From Treponema sp. UBA3819 (lineage in GTDB: Bacteria > Spirochaetota > Spirochaetia > Treponematales > Treponemataceae): a DNA stretch of 15,380 bases. Positions 1 through 6,894 of this stretch are shown piece after piece. The stretch covers positions 1 to 15,380 of the forward strand of contig DFDV01000180.1 in NCBI GenBank assembly GCA_002369025.1, in the 5' to 3' direction. The translations under genes and the position numbers were made by a program. The notes under the pieces were generated by a model. That model was not told where the DNA came from. It made no database searches and saw only the letters and a program-made list of their open reading frames with translations. Within the stretch, counting starts at the first letter, position 1; each line of letters begins with the position of its first letter.

Positions 1-445
1 TACCCAGACCGTAGATGCAGCTGACTGTGGCGATTACGATTACATCCCGCCTTTCCATCAGACTGTAGGTTGCTGCCATTTTCATCTGGTCAATTTCCTT
101 GTTGATGGCGGCATCTTTTTCGATATAGAGATCCCGGGCGGGCACATAGGCTTCCGGCTGGTAGTAGTCGTAGTAGGAAACAAAATATTCTACGGCATTG
201 TTGGGAAAAAAGTCCTTGAATTCCCGGTAAAGCTGGGCGGAAAGCGTCTTGTTGTGGCTGATAATGAGGGTGGGTCTCTGGACGGCTTCAATAATTTTTG
301 CCATCGTGTAGGTTTTCCCGGAACCTGTTACACCCTTGAGAGTCTGATACTTGTCGCCGCGCAGAAAACCTTCTGCAAGTTTTTGAATTGCCTGAGGCTG
401 GTCTCCGCTTGGCTGGTATGGAGAAACGACTTGAAATTTTCGCAT
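1..445 (-). CDS. uvrB: UvrABC excinuclease subunit B, N-terminal part (runs off window start)
   Basis: Reading the minus strand from ATG at 445 gives 148 codons of an uninterrupted UvrB N-terminus before the window ends; the full protein would be about 660-690 residues. UvrB is the damage-verifying, helicase-fold subunit of nucleotide excision repair, loaded on DNA by UvrA and cut-directing for UvrC. Visible signatures are the SGDQPQAI stretch at residues 13-20, the Walker A motif GVTGSGKT at 38-45, SHNKTLSAQLY at 63-73, and the aromatic beta-hairpin region YYDYYQPEAYVP at 91-102 that is inserted between DNA strands. The start is fixed by alignment to the family, because the bases before ATG contain no Shine-Dalgarno sequence. 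The upstream lipoprotein gene on the same strand ends 96 nt before. Identity is secure; only the C-terminal part is missing because of the window edge. Confidence 0.97.
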   Translation of the reverse strand, partial: MRKFQVVSPYQPSGDQPQAIQKLAEGFLRGDKYQTLKGVTGSGKTYTMAKIIEAVQRPTLIISHNKTLSAQLYREFKDFFPNNAVEYFVSYYDYYQPEAYVPARDLYIEKDAAINKEIDQMKMAATYSLMERRDVIVIATVSCIYGLG

Positions 446-451
446 AGGGAT

Positions 452-457
452 ACTATA
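452..457 (-). promoter_or_regulatory. Candidate -10 box of uvrB, very close to the start codon
   Basis: TATAGT on the minus strand lies 6 nt before the uvrB ATG, and the intervening ATCCCT has no ribosome-binding sequence. A -35 match 17 nt further up (TGGAAT at 475-480) is weak, 3 of 6. If used, transcription would begin at or next to the ATG, giving a leaderless message. This is inference from spacing only. Confidence 0.35.
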
Positions 458-541
458 GCGGAAAAAAACTGGAAATTCCACCGCCCCTCTACAATAATAT
501 TCGCTTTGATCAGATTCAGCAGGGCTTTACCGAAAAATCAC

Positions 542-1840
542 TTAGTCTTCGTAGTGTTCCAGCAGAACGCGGATTGTTGAAGGATCATGCATCTGTCCCA
601 GCCGCTTTAAGTTGTCCAGATAGGTCATGCAGCCTGCAACAATTTCTTTTTTTGTGAGTGCAATCTGTACGACAGTCATAAAGGCTTTCTGCAGCTGTTC
701 ATCCTTGTAGCTGATGGAATTGCTGGTGAGAATGGCAATCATTTTTCCAAAAAGACCCGTACTGTGCATAATCATCTGCAGGGAGCCGGTAAGGGTATCT
801 GCCTGCTCTGAGTACAGAACCTGAAAAAATCCCTTAAAAGAAGCAAGAAGTGCATCCAGATCTTCCTGCGGAACATCGATAAAGCGCTCTACGAGATAGC
901 AGAGATCGTCCTGTACTGTGTCGGCATAGAATTCTCGTGTTGCAAAACTGGGAAATCCTGCCGGCTGCTCTTCCATCAGTTTGGTCAAAAGCCCGTTGAG
1001 AAATTCTACTTCTGTCTCTGCCTTAAAGAACCAGGTGGTGTCTTCTGTGCGGATGGGAGTAAAGGGAACGAGGGGCAGGTTTTCTTCCTTCATGAATTTA
1101 TCAATCTTGGGGGAATAGATGTCCACGTCATTTCCGCAGCGGTACAAATCGTAGGCATTGGGAGCCAGAACAGTTATGATGTCTGCCGAATTGATGATGT
1201 TGAATACATTGGGGTAGGGATGGGCATTGTCTTCAATGAGGGCCTGAGGGGCTTCCACAGTATAGACAAACATATTGTTCTGTGAGACATCAAAATCTTC
1301 CCGGGAGAGGATAAAATGCGCAAGGACATTTACCACTCCGCCGCCACGGGAAAAGCCTGAAAGCCAGAGTTTTAATTTTGCCTGGGGAAAGTGTTTCTGC
1401 CGGTATACCAGAAGGTCAGCGTAGATTTTTTCTGCGGCAGAGGCAAAGTTTGCGTGATTTCCTTTTCTGCCTATGCGGAAATTCCCCGCCCATTCCGCTC
1501 CGTAATCAAAGCCGCGCACTGTAATGGCAATAAGGTCATTGTCTCCCAGGACAGTGTGGGCAAATACATAGCCGATTGTGTTTATGCTGGCTGGCACATT
1601 GTAATCTTCAGAATATTCAAAGGTGTCAAAATGCAGTTTCTCTGTAAAGAAGGCTTCTGCGTCAGATTTACTGATGGTGCTGCTGGAGGCATCAAAGGAG
1701 AGCAGGGCCAGTTCCCTGTTGAAGTTATTGGCATTTTTTTTGAAGGGGGCCAGCAGGTCGGCTTTTTTGCAGGATGAAAGTAGAAAAAGAAAGCCTAATG
1801 CTGCAAGGATAGTAATTTTTTTCAATACTAGTTTTTTCAT
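542..1840 (-). CDS. Lipase-like alpha/beta-hydrolase lipoprotein
   Basis: Predicted secreted, membrane-anchored hydrolase of the class 3 lipase-like group, 432 residues. The N-terminus MKKLVLKK followed by a hydrophobic run and LLSSC (Cys24) is a lipoprotein signal peptide. The nucleophile elbow GFSRG carries Ser164, and the later NSADIITVLAP segment gives the likely acid Asp220; a C-terminal His (in MHDP or LEHYED) could complete the triad but I cannot decide which. The start at 1840 is preferred over ATG 1852 because GGAG sits 6 nt before it, and the four extra residues would precede the positively charged region. The fold elements WxxNFxIG, GxSRG and MxVYT resemble the larger lipase at 4675-6879, so the two look like distant paralogues. 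Substrate is unknown: ester lipid hydrolysis is inferred from the fold. It is transcribed away from the acyl-ACP thioesterase gene. Confidence 0.8.
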   Translation of the reverse strand: MKKLVLKKITILAALGFLFLLSSCKKADLLAPFKKNANNFNRELALLSFDASSSTISKSDAEAFFTEKLHFDTFEYSEDYNVPASINTIGYVFAHTVLGDNDLIAITVRGFDYGAEWAGNFRIGRKGNHANFASAAEKIYADLLVYRQKHFPQAKLKLWLSGFSRGGGVVNVLAHFILSREDFDVSQNNMFVYTVEAPQALIEDNAHPYPNVFNIINSADIITVLAPNAYDLYRCGNDVDIYSPKIDKFMKEENLPLVPFTPIRTEDTTWFFKAETEVEFLNGLLTKLMEEQPAGFPSFATREFYADTVQDDLCYLVERFIDVPQEDLDALLASFKGFFQVLYSEQADTLTGSLQMIMHSTGLFGKMIAILTSNSISYKDEQLQKAFMTVVQIALTKKEIVAGCMTYLDNLKRLGQMHDPSTIRVLLEHYED

Positions 1841-1891
1841 GAAAGACTCCATTTAACCCCCGCGCCAGCGGTGAGTTTCACAAGTACTGGT

Positions 1892-1920
1892 ATTTTAGCG
1901 TTTTTTGATAAATCTGTCTT
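1892..1920 (-). promoter_or_regulatory. Candidate promoter of the lipase lipoprotein gene
   Basis: On the minus strand AAGACA (1915-1920) and TAAAAT (1892-1897) are separated by 17 nt and lie about 50 nt before the start at 1840. The leader then carries a GGAG ribosome-binding site. The match is moderate and no other support is visible. Confidence 0.4.
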
Positions 1921-1994
1921 TTGTTTTCCCCGCAAATTGTGATAAAATATAAAAGCGGGCAGGCTGACAGGGCTTTTATCCGCAAGCGTACAAT
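1921..1994 (+). promoter_or_regulatory. Candidate promoter region of the acyl-ACP thioesterase gene
   Basis: Two overlapping possibilities are seen. TTGTTT (1921-1926) with TAAAAT (1943-1948) has a 16 nt spacer. CTGACA (1964-1969) with TACAAT (1989-1994) has better hexamers but a 19 nt spacer. Both would give a leader of about 25-70 nt ending in the GGAG site at 2015-2018. Because the opposite-strand lipase promoter overlaps 1892-1920, the two genes share a compact divergent control region. Confidence 0.4.
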
Positions 1995-2025
1995 ATATCG
2001 CAGTGTTTTTAATTGGAGAAAAAAA

Positions 2026-2784
2026 ATGAAAGAATACAAACAGTGGCATGATGACGATAAGATTACTTTTCACAGTGAGCATAAAGTTTTATTCAGTCAG
2101 GCAAACAGTCAGAAGACTATGAGTTTTTATGAACTCTTAAAAGTGACCTCAGATATGGCCGTAGAAGATTACGCCCGGCAAGGTATGGACAGAGATACCC
2201 TTACTGCCCACGGTTATGCCTGCCTTGTTTCCCGCGTTGCATTCCGCTTTCACCGCCTGCCAAGGGAAAACGAAGAATATCTTTTTACAACTTATGAGGA
2301 AAAAGCAGAAGCTCTGCAGCTCGTCCGTGCCTATGAGTTTACAAGTACTGACGGAAGTCCTCTGATTACGGGCTTGAGTTCATGGCTTCTGGTGGATCCT
2401 GCAGCTCACCGCATCATTCCCACAAAGAAATTTGATCTGCGGCCGCCTGTAGAAAGCCAGAAAGAACATGACTGCTTAAAGTATGGAAAAATCGCCATCC
2501 CCGAAGAACTGGATTTGATTTACGAGCGCACCATTATGTACAGCGACATTGACGGAAACGGCCATGTAAACAATGCTCGTTACGGGGCCTACCTTGCTGA
2601 TGCCATTCCGGAATCCCTGCGCTCCGCTGATTTTACTGATTTCCGCCTGAACTACGCCAAGGAAGCAAAACTCGGTGACAAAATGATGGTCTACGGACAT
2701 ACCGACCTGGAAGCAAAAAGATTTGTCGTTGTCGGAAAAACGGCTGAAGGCACATCATTTGAAGCAGAACTGTACTGGAAGTAA
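2026..2784 (+). CDS. Acyl-ACP thioesterase (FatA/FatB-like, double hotdog)
   Basis: A 252-residue acyl-[acyl carrier protein] thioesterase, which releases free fatty acids from acyl-ACP at the end of fatty-acid synthesis; cytoplasmic. The family signature is in the second hotdog domain: SDIDGNGHVNN at residues 173-183, with Asn178 and His180 corresponding to the catalytic Asn/His of the plant and bacterial enzymes, followed by RYGAYL. The first hotdog domain covers roughly residues 10-130 (SFYELLKVTSDMAVED, then the LSSWLLVD strand). Length fits bacterial members. The start at 2026 is chosen because GGAG lies 7 nt before it; an open frame continues upstream to 1921 but has no ribosome-binding site and no family similarity. 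It is monocistronic, closed by the hairpin at 2790-2839. A role in fatty-acid supply or membrane-lipid turnover is inferred from the family. Confidence 0.88.
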   Translation: MKEYKQWHDDDKITFHSEHKVLFSQANSQKTMSFYELLKVTSDMAVEDYARQGMDRDTLTAHGYACLVSRVAFRFHRLPRENEEYLFTTYEEKAEALQLVRAYEFTSTDGSPLITGLSSWLLVDPAAHRIIPTKKFDLRPPVESQKEHDCLKYGKIAIPEELDLIYERTIMYSDIDGNGHVNNARYGAYLADAIPESLRSADFTDFRLNYAKEAKLGDKMMVYGHTDLEAKRFVVVGKTAEGTSFEAELYWK

Positions 2785-2789
2785 TAAAA

Positions 2790-2839
2790 AAAGGCTATCC
2801 TGAAGTGTACTTCAATACACCTCAAAAAGGATAGCCTTT
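2790..2839. terminator. Bidirectional intrinsic terminator between the thioesterase gene and efp
   Basis: AAAGGCTATCCT (2790-2801) pairs perfectly with AGGATAGCCTTT (2828-2839), a 12 bp stem. The loop itself holds a second small stem, GTGTA (2805-2809) with TACAC (2816-2820). On the minus strand the stem is followed by a run of seven T, so termination of efp should be strong. On the plus strand only TTT follows, so the signal for the thioesterase transcript is weaker. It sits 20 nt past the efp stop. Confidence 0.9.
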
Positions 2840-2859
2840 GTCGTCTGCAAAAAAGCAGA

Positions 2860-3429
2860 TTAGTCTTTTGCGCGTTCTACGAATGAACCGTCTCTTGTAT
2901 CAATAACGATGCGGTCATCTGTGTTGCAGAAGAGTGGTACCTTTACTTCAATACCTGTGTCCAGTGTAGCGGGCTTTGTTGATTTTCCAGAAGTATCACC
3001 CTTAACACCAGGTTCACAGTAAGTGATGGTGCGTGTTATGTTTACCGGCAGTTTAACGCCAACCGGCATGTCGTTGTAGTAGGTGATTTTTACTTCGTAT
3101 TCGTCATCGGGAGAAAGATAACCTGCGTTGTCTCCCAGATCATCCTTAGAAAGAGAAACATCTTCGTATGTTTCCTGATCCATAAAGTGGAAGTCATCGC
3201 CGTCAATGTAAGAAAGCTGAACGGTCTTTTCTACCAGTTCTACATCTTCAAATTTTTCACCGGCATCCAGACCCAGATCCTGTGTTGAGCCAGTTACGAT
3301 GTCTTTTACGCGGAGCTTTGTTACCATGCCTGCGCGTCCTGATTTCTGTCCGAGCATACGCTGTACGATAAACGGATGTCCTTCATACATAAATGCGCTG
3401 CCAACTCTGATTTCGCCTGTAGTAATCAT
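2860..3429 (-). CDS. efp: Translation elongation factor P, Arg32 (EarP-modified) type
   Basis: EF-P, 189 residues, the usual family length. It binds between the P and E sites of stalled ribosomes and speeds peptide bond formation at polyproline motifs. All three domains are present: KOW-like N-terminal domain (1-65), OB domain (66-130) and C-terminal OB domain (131-189) with the conserved GVKGDTSG stretch. The modified loop reads KSGRAG with Arg at position 32, where Escherichia coli has Lys34; Arg32 is the residue rhamnosylated by EarP in Pseudomonas and Shewanella. The EarP gene is immediately upstream on the same strand. The start has a GGGA site 5 nt before ATG and a good promoter of its own at 3501-3529, so efp can be made independently of the upstream run. 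The 12 bp hairpin follows the stop. Confidence 0.97.
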   Translation of the reverse strand: MITTGEIRVGSAFMYEGHPFIVQRMLGQKSGRAGMVTKLRVKDIVTGSTQDLGLDAGEKFEDVELVEKTVQLSYIDGDDFHFMDQETYEDVSLSKDDLGDNAGYLSPDDEYEVKITYYNDMPVGVKLPVNITRTITYCEPGVKGDTSGKSTKPATLDTGIEVKVPLFCNTDDRIVIDTRDGSFVERAKD

Positions 3430-3500
3430 TTTTGTCCCTTTATTAAAAACTAAGAATCGCCCATCTGCAAGGCACTTTAGTGTGCAAATAGCGTATCTTT

Positions 3501-3529
3501 AGCATAACAGATTTTTCTCATTGATTCAA
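3501..3529 (-). promoter_or_regulatory. Promoter of efp
   Basis: TTGAAT (3524-3529) and TATGCT (3501-3506) on the minus strand are separated by exactly 17 nt, the best sigma-70-like pair in the window. Transcription would start near 3494, giving a leader of about 65 nt that can form a small hairpin (GCAC at 3472-3475 with GTGC at 3482-3485) before the GGGA ribosome-binding site. The -35 box lies 11 nt beyond the earP stop. Confidence 0.65.
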
Positions 3530-3540
3530 TACATTAAAGG

Positions 3541-4656
3541 CTAGAGTGAAGAAATCCACTTGAGCAGATGGGCCGCCAGATTTCCTTTTGCCATGAGATT
3601 GTCTGCAAAGCGGGTAAAGGCGGTTTTTAATGTGTCTGCCTGCAGAAGAAGTGTCAGCAGCTGGTCTGACGTGTCCTTTCCTACATTGTATGCCTTTGTA
3701 TATTCATCGTAGATGGAATAGAGGTCACCGGGGAGATAAGCCCGCAGTCTTTCGTTCAGGGCGGCAAGTTTTACCAGATGGTAATCTTCTTCCTGAATAT
3801 AGGCCTGCCAGACAAAGGGAACTCCTGTAAGGCAGGCCCGGCTCAGACTGTCTTCTCCCCTCACAAAATTCCAGTCTGACTGGCACAAAAGGGCATCCCA
3901 TTTCTGCTGGGGCAAAAAGGGCAGACTTTTCACCGCAAAGGGCTTTCCCCCTTCTTCCCATGCTTTCATAAAGGGAGCGTGACTTTTTCCTGCCGCCAGC
4001 AAAAGATGCACCGGCTGTTTTCTTTGTTTTTGAAAGGCATCCAGGGCTTTTACTAGAGGACTGCAGTCACGCTCGTAACTGAAAAAGACAAGGGTAAAAG
4101 GCTTCTGCCCGCTGTCTTCGCCTTTGTCTTTTACTGCTTCCTTTCGTGCTTTTACAAAATCTCTGTCCAGAATCAGGCCGGCAGTCTTGTCGGTAAAGCC
4201 AGGCATAAAGTTGATTTTCTTTACTCTGGGGCTGCGGGTTCCGCTTTTTAAGAGATGAAAGTCATCGGCGTAATCTTCGGCGGTCAGATAATCGATGTTT
4301 ACAATCTGGACAATATCACCCGCAGCGTCTTTATCAAAAAGTATGTCTTCCAGCCAGTCCGGCCGGCCGCATTGAAAGCATTCCAGAATGATTGACGGCG
4401 GGTTTGTGGTAAAGGCGCGTTTGCACTCTTCTGCCGCATTCCAGTCGTAAATCTGCCAGCCCTGATAAATCTGTTCGCTTTTTGAGGCATCTACTTTCGG
4501 CGCAAGGGCGGCAAAAGAGGGTAAATCACTTACAATCAGCCTCAGCTTTAAGGAGTCGTCTTCTTCGCTGAGGGCGCGGGCAAGCCGGTATACAAAACCG
4601 ATGTCGCCAAAATTGTCCACAACTTTGCATAAAATCGTTATGTTCTTTTTGTCCAT
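3541..4656 (-). CDS. earP: EF-P arginine rhamnosyltransferase EarP
   Basis: EarP (once DUF2331), 371 residues, a GT-B fold inverting glycosyltransferase that transfers rhamnose from dTDP-rhamnose to Arg32 of EF-P in the cytoplasm. The N-terminal motif DNFGDIG has Asp14 and Asp18, matching the catalytic Asp13 and Asp17 known in Pseudomonas putida. Further family marks are ECFQC at 92-96, MPGFTDKTAG at 151-160, FFSYERD at 191-197 and FVRGEDSLSRA at 264-274, which contains the nucleotide-sugar binding Glu/Asp pair (268, 269). It begins 18 nt after the stop of the large lipase gene, with a GGCGGG-type ribosome-binding sequence, so it is probably cotranscribed with that gene. efp follows 111 nt downstream. 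No dTDP-rhamnose synthesis genes are in the window, so the donor must be made elsewhere. Very confident of the family. Confidence 0.96.
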   Translation of the reverse strand: MDKKNITILCKVVDNFGDIGFVYRLARALSEEDDSLKLRLIVSDLPSFAALAPKVDASKSEQIYQGWQIYDWNAAEECKRAFTTNPPSIILECFQCGRPDWLEDILFDKDAAGDIVQIVNIDYLTAEDYADDFHLLKSGTRSPRVKKINFMPGFTDKTAGLILDRDFVKARKEAVKDKGEDSGQKPFTLVFFSYERDCSPLVKALDAFQKQRKQPVHLLLAAGKSHAPFMKAWEEGGKPFAVKSLPFLPQQKWDALLCQSDWNFVRGEDSLSRACLTGVPFVWQAYIQEEDYHLVKLAALNERLRAYLPGDLYSIYDEYTKAYNVGKDTSDQLLTLLLQADTLKTAFTRFADNLMAKGNLAAHLLKWISSL

Positions 4657-4674
4657 CTTTACCCGCCGGATTTT

Positions 4675-6879
4675 TTAGAAACGCATGCCGAACTGGATGC
4701 TGGGAATTGCCTCTACGCTGTCTCCAAAATGGATGGCGCCCATCTTTTTTGGCGTGATGGAAGAGTCAAATGCACCGTCATTATGGCCATCTATGTGAAA
4801 ATCAAAAACAGGGCCTGCAAAAATCTGCCAGCGGCGCCTTGGACGGATGGCCAGGGTCAGTCTGATGGCTGGAACCGTGTACAGCTGACCATCCCTGTCA
4901 AAATCCCAGACAAAGCGGCACCATGCATCGGCATTTATCATGAGGGGACCGGTAATGTTCTGCTGGGTGCCCAGCCCCGTGCTCAGAATGAGGGAACGGC
5001 TGATTTTGTTGGGATTCAGGTTTAGCAGAAGGGAGCCGTAAAGCATTTGTGTGCCCCCAAGAAGTCCAAAGCCAAAACTTGCATCAGTATTCAGACTGAT
5101 TTCCGGCATAAGGTTAAGATCCCAGGCACCGTCCAGTTTTCCGCTGCGGACAGCTTCTCTTTTTTCTTTTCCTTTGATTTTTTCAATTTCCGCAGAAGAA
5201 ACGTCCAGCAGAATTTTTCCCGCCTTAACCTTGTAAGCAATGCAGCTGTGAGGGGCTATTTTCTGTTTTTCCGTAGTATATAGAATCTGTCCGCTTGCCG
5301 TATACTGCTCAATCTGGATGGAGACCGGGCTTGGAGCAAGGCTTTTGCGGTAGAGTACCAGGGTAAAATCTGCATTGGCAGGAAAACCGATGGTAAGGAG
5401 GTGACCGCGTAACTGCATGGCGGCAATGGGAGCCTTGATGGAAGAATAGTAGACCCGGCTGTCCTTTACCCGGGCCAGAATGTTATTGTTACTGTCAAAA
5501 ACCGCACACTCAAACGAACCATTTATGAGCAGCTGTGTGCTTCCCAGATCAGAGAAAATTTCGTGCTCGTCGCCCGCTAGCATCCATGCAAGGTAGGATT
5601 CGTTTGCATGCATATCCAGAAAAGCTTCCATCGTGTAGGTAATGAGTCCGTCTGTAGAGGAGTTAAGCCAGTCAATAATATTTTCACCCAAGGATTTTGA
5701 GTTTTCTTTTTTTTCCGGCTGACTTTCTTCTTTTACTTCTTCCTTTTTTTTCTCTTCTGACTCTTCATCTTTTTTGGGAGGCGGATCATCATCATCCGGC
5801 GGGAAGACTTTCCACATGATTTTTTTTACGATATTGCTGAGACCCAGAACTTTCCCATAATATTTGTCTACATTTGAATAAAAATAGGTAAGAAAACGGG
5901 TAATCTGAATGGGCGCAAAGGGGCCGATTTTAAAGGGAGCGTAATCTCTTTTGATGAAATCCACATAATATTTGTTCATGCGGGGGTATAAATCATTCCA
6001 GTAAGTGTCGGGGTCAACATTCCATGCGTTTGCCAGTGTAAGCACCCGTCCATATTTGTGATAATTCCAGCGGTCTCTGGAAAGGGGAACGGTTGGTACA
6101 ATGTCTTCTGCATTGACGATATTCCAGATGAAGTTGTATTTTGCCTCTGCGTATTCCGGGTCTGTTGTGACATTTGGAGAAGCAAATGTGTACACATACA
6201 TATCTTTTGTGTTGAACTGGGGATTTCGTGAAAGATTTGCGGCCAGCATGTTTGCAACTGCGGCTCCCCGGCTATGTCCTGTAATCAGATAGTAGGCATC
6301 CGACGGCTGAATTTTATTCTTTATCAGATAACTCAGCAGGGCAGTTTCAATCTGCAGGGAGGTTTTCAAAAAGCCCCTGTGCAGTACATCGCCGTCCTTG
6401 CTGCTGTTTCCGATGTCAAAATTGGAAATCCATTCGGTTGCTTCGTTGGGCGTTCCTCGAATCAGTACAAAAATCAGGGTGCGCTTTCCTGTGGCAGAAT
6501 TGATTTCTTTTTTTGTCAGCGTAAAGGCACACTGGTCGTAGCCCCACATGGGGTCGTTGTAGTTCAACTCGTAATGGTACTCAATGTCTTCCGGTTTTAC
6601 TCCCATGAGAAAAAGTGTCTGGGAGCGGGCGTCTGACCATTCCGGCCTTACTCTCAGATAGGAAACTTCCGAAAGCAGACAGGCAATCCGGGCTATGGAA
6701 TGATTGTATTCAGTCGTGGGCGTTTTTCCAAACTGACTTTCATCCCAGTCAATAAAAGTGGGAATAGGTTCCGGCTCGCAGGTAAAAAGACCTGAAACTG
6801 GAAATTCAATTGGCTTTGCAAAAAGCGGTAGGGAAGTGAGCGTTAAAAATGTCAGACAAAGAGCGCTTTTTATCTTCAT
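4675..6879 (-). CDS. Large secreted class 3 lipase with C-terminal beta-rich (possible outer-membrane) domain
   Basis: A 734-residue exported protein. Residues 1-21 form a Sec signal peptide cut after LFA. The hydrolase domain (about 55-290) has WISNFDIG at 150-157, the elbow GHSRG with Ser203, and NAEDIVP with likely acid Asp259; His424 in DMHANESY is a plausible third residue, placed after an insertion. Residues 360-394 are a very charged Lys/Glu/Asp/Pro linker that starts with PPD (360-362) and PPP (366-368), strong EF-P-dependent pause motifs. Residues 440-560 look beta-rich, and 590-734 consists of alternating strands that end in FGMRF, a terminal aromatic typical of outer-membrane barrel domains. 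Two runs of eight T (5707-5714, 5744-5751) lie in the linker. It starts 15 nt after the htrA stop with only a weak GAGA site. Hydrolase identity is firm; the role of the C-terminal domain is inference. Confidence 0.85.
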   Translation of the reverse strand: MKIKSALCLTFLTLTSLPLFAKPIEFPVSGLFTCEPEPIPTFIDWDESQFGKTPTTEYNHSIARIACLLSEVSYLRVRPEWSDARSQTLFLMGVKPEDIEYHYELNYNDPMWGYDQCAFTLTKKEINSATGKRTLIFVLIRGTPNEATEWISNFDIGNSSKDGDVLHRGFLKTSLQIETALLSYLIKNKIQPSDAYYLITGHSRGAAVANMLAANLSRNPQFNTKDMYVYTFASPNVTTDPEYAEAKYNFIWNIVNAEDIVPTVPLSRDRWNYHKYGRVLTLANAWNVDPDTYWNDLYPRMNKYYVDFIKRDYAPFKIGPFAPIQITRFLTYFYSNVDKYYGKVLGLSNIVKKIMWKVFPPDDDDPPPKKDEESEEKKKEEVKEESQPEKKENSKSLGENIIDWLNSSTDGLITYTMEAFLDMHANESYLAWMLAGDEHEIFSDLGSTQLLINGSFECAVFDSNNNILARVKDSRVYYSSIKAPIAAMQLRGHLLTIGFPANADFTLVLYRKSLAPSPVSIQIEQYTASGQILYTTEKQKIAPHSCIAYKVKAGKILLDVSSAEIEKIKGKEKREAVRSGKLDGAWDLNLMPEISLNTDASFGFGLLGGTQMLYGSLLLNLNPNKISRSLILSTGLGTQQNITGPLMINADAWCRFVWDFDRDGQLYTVPAIRLTLAIRPRRRWQIFAGPVFDFHIDGHNDGAFDSSITPKKMGAIHFGDSVEAIPSIQFGMRF

Positions 6880-6894
6880 ATCTCTGTCTCACTG

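Noticed and set aside
471..481. TGGAATTTCCA hairpin followed by T run as terminator of the lipase lipoprotein gene
   Set aside because: The 5 bp arms leave a 1 nt loop, too tight for a stable terminator hairpin.
1391..1777. 128-codon plus-strand frame inside the lipase lipoprotein gene
   Set aside because: It is antisense to a gene with clear signal peptide and catalytic motifs; no start signal or known domain is visible.
1921..2025. 35-codon upstream extension of the thioesterase frame
   Set aside because: It has no ribosome-binding site, contains the promoter-like sequences, and the ATG at 2026 has GGAG at 7 nt.
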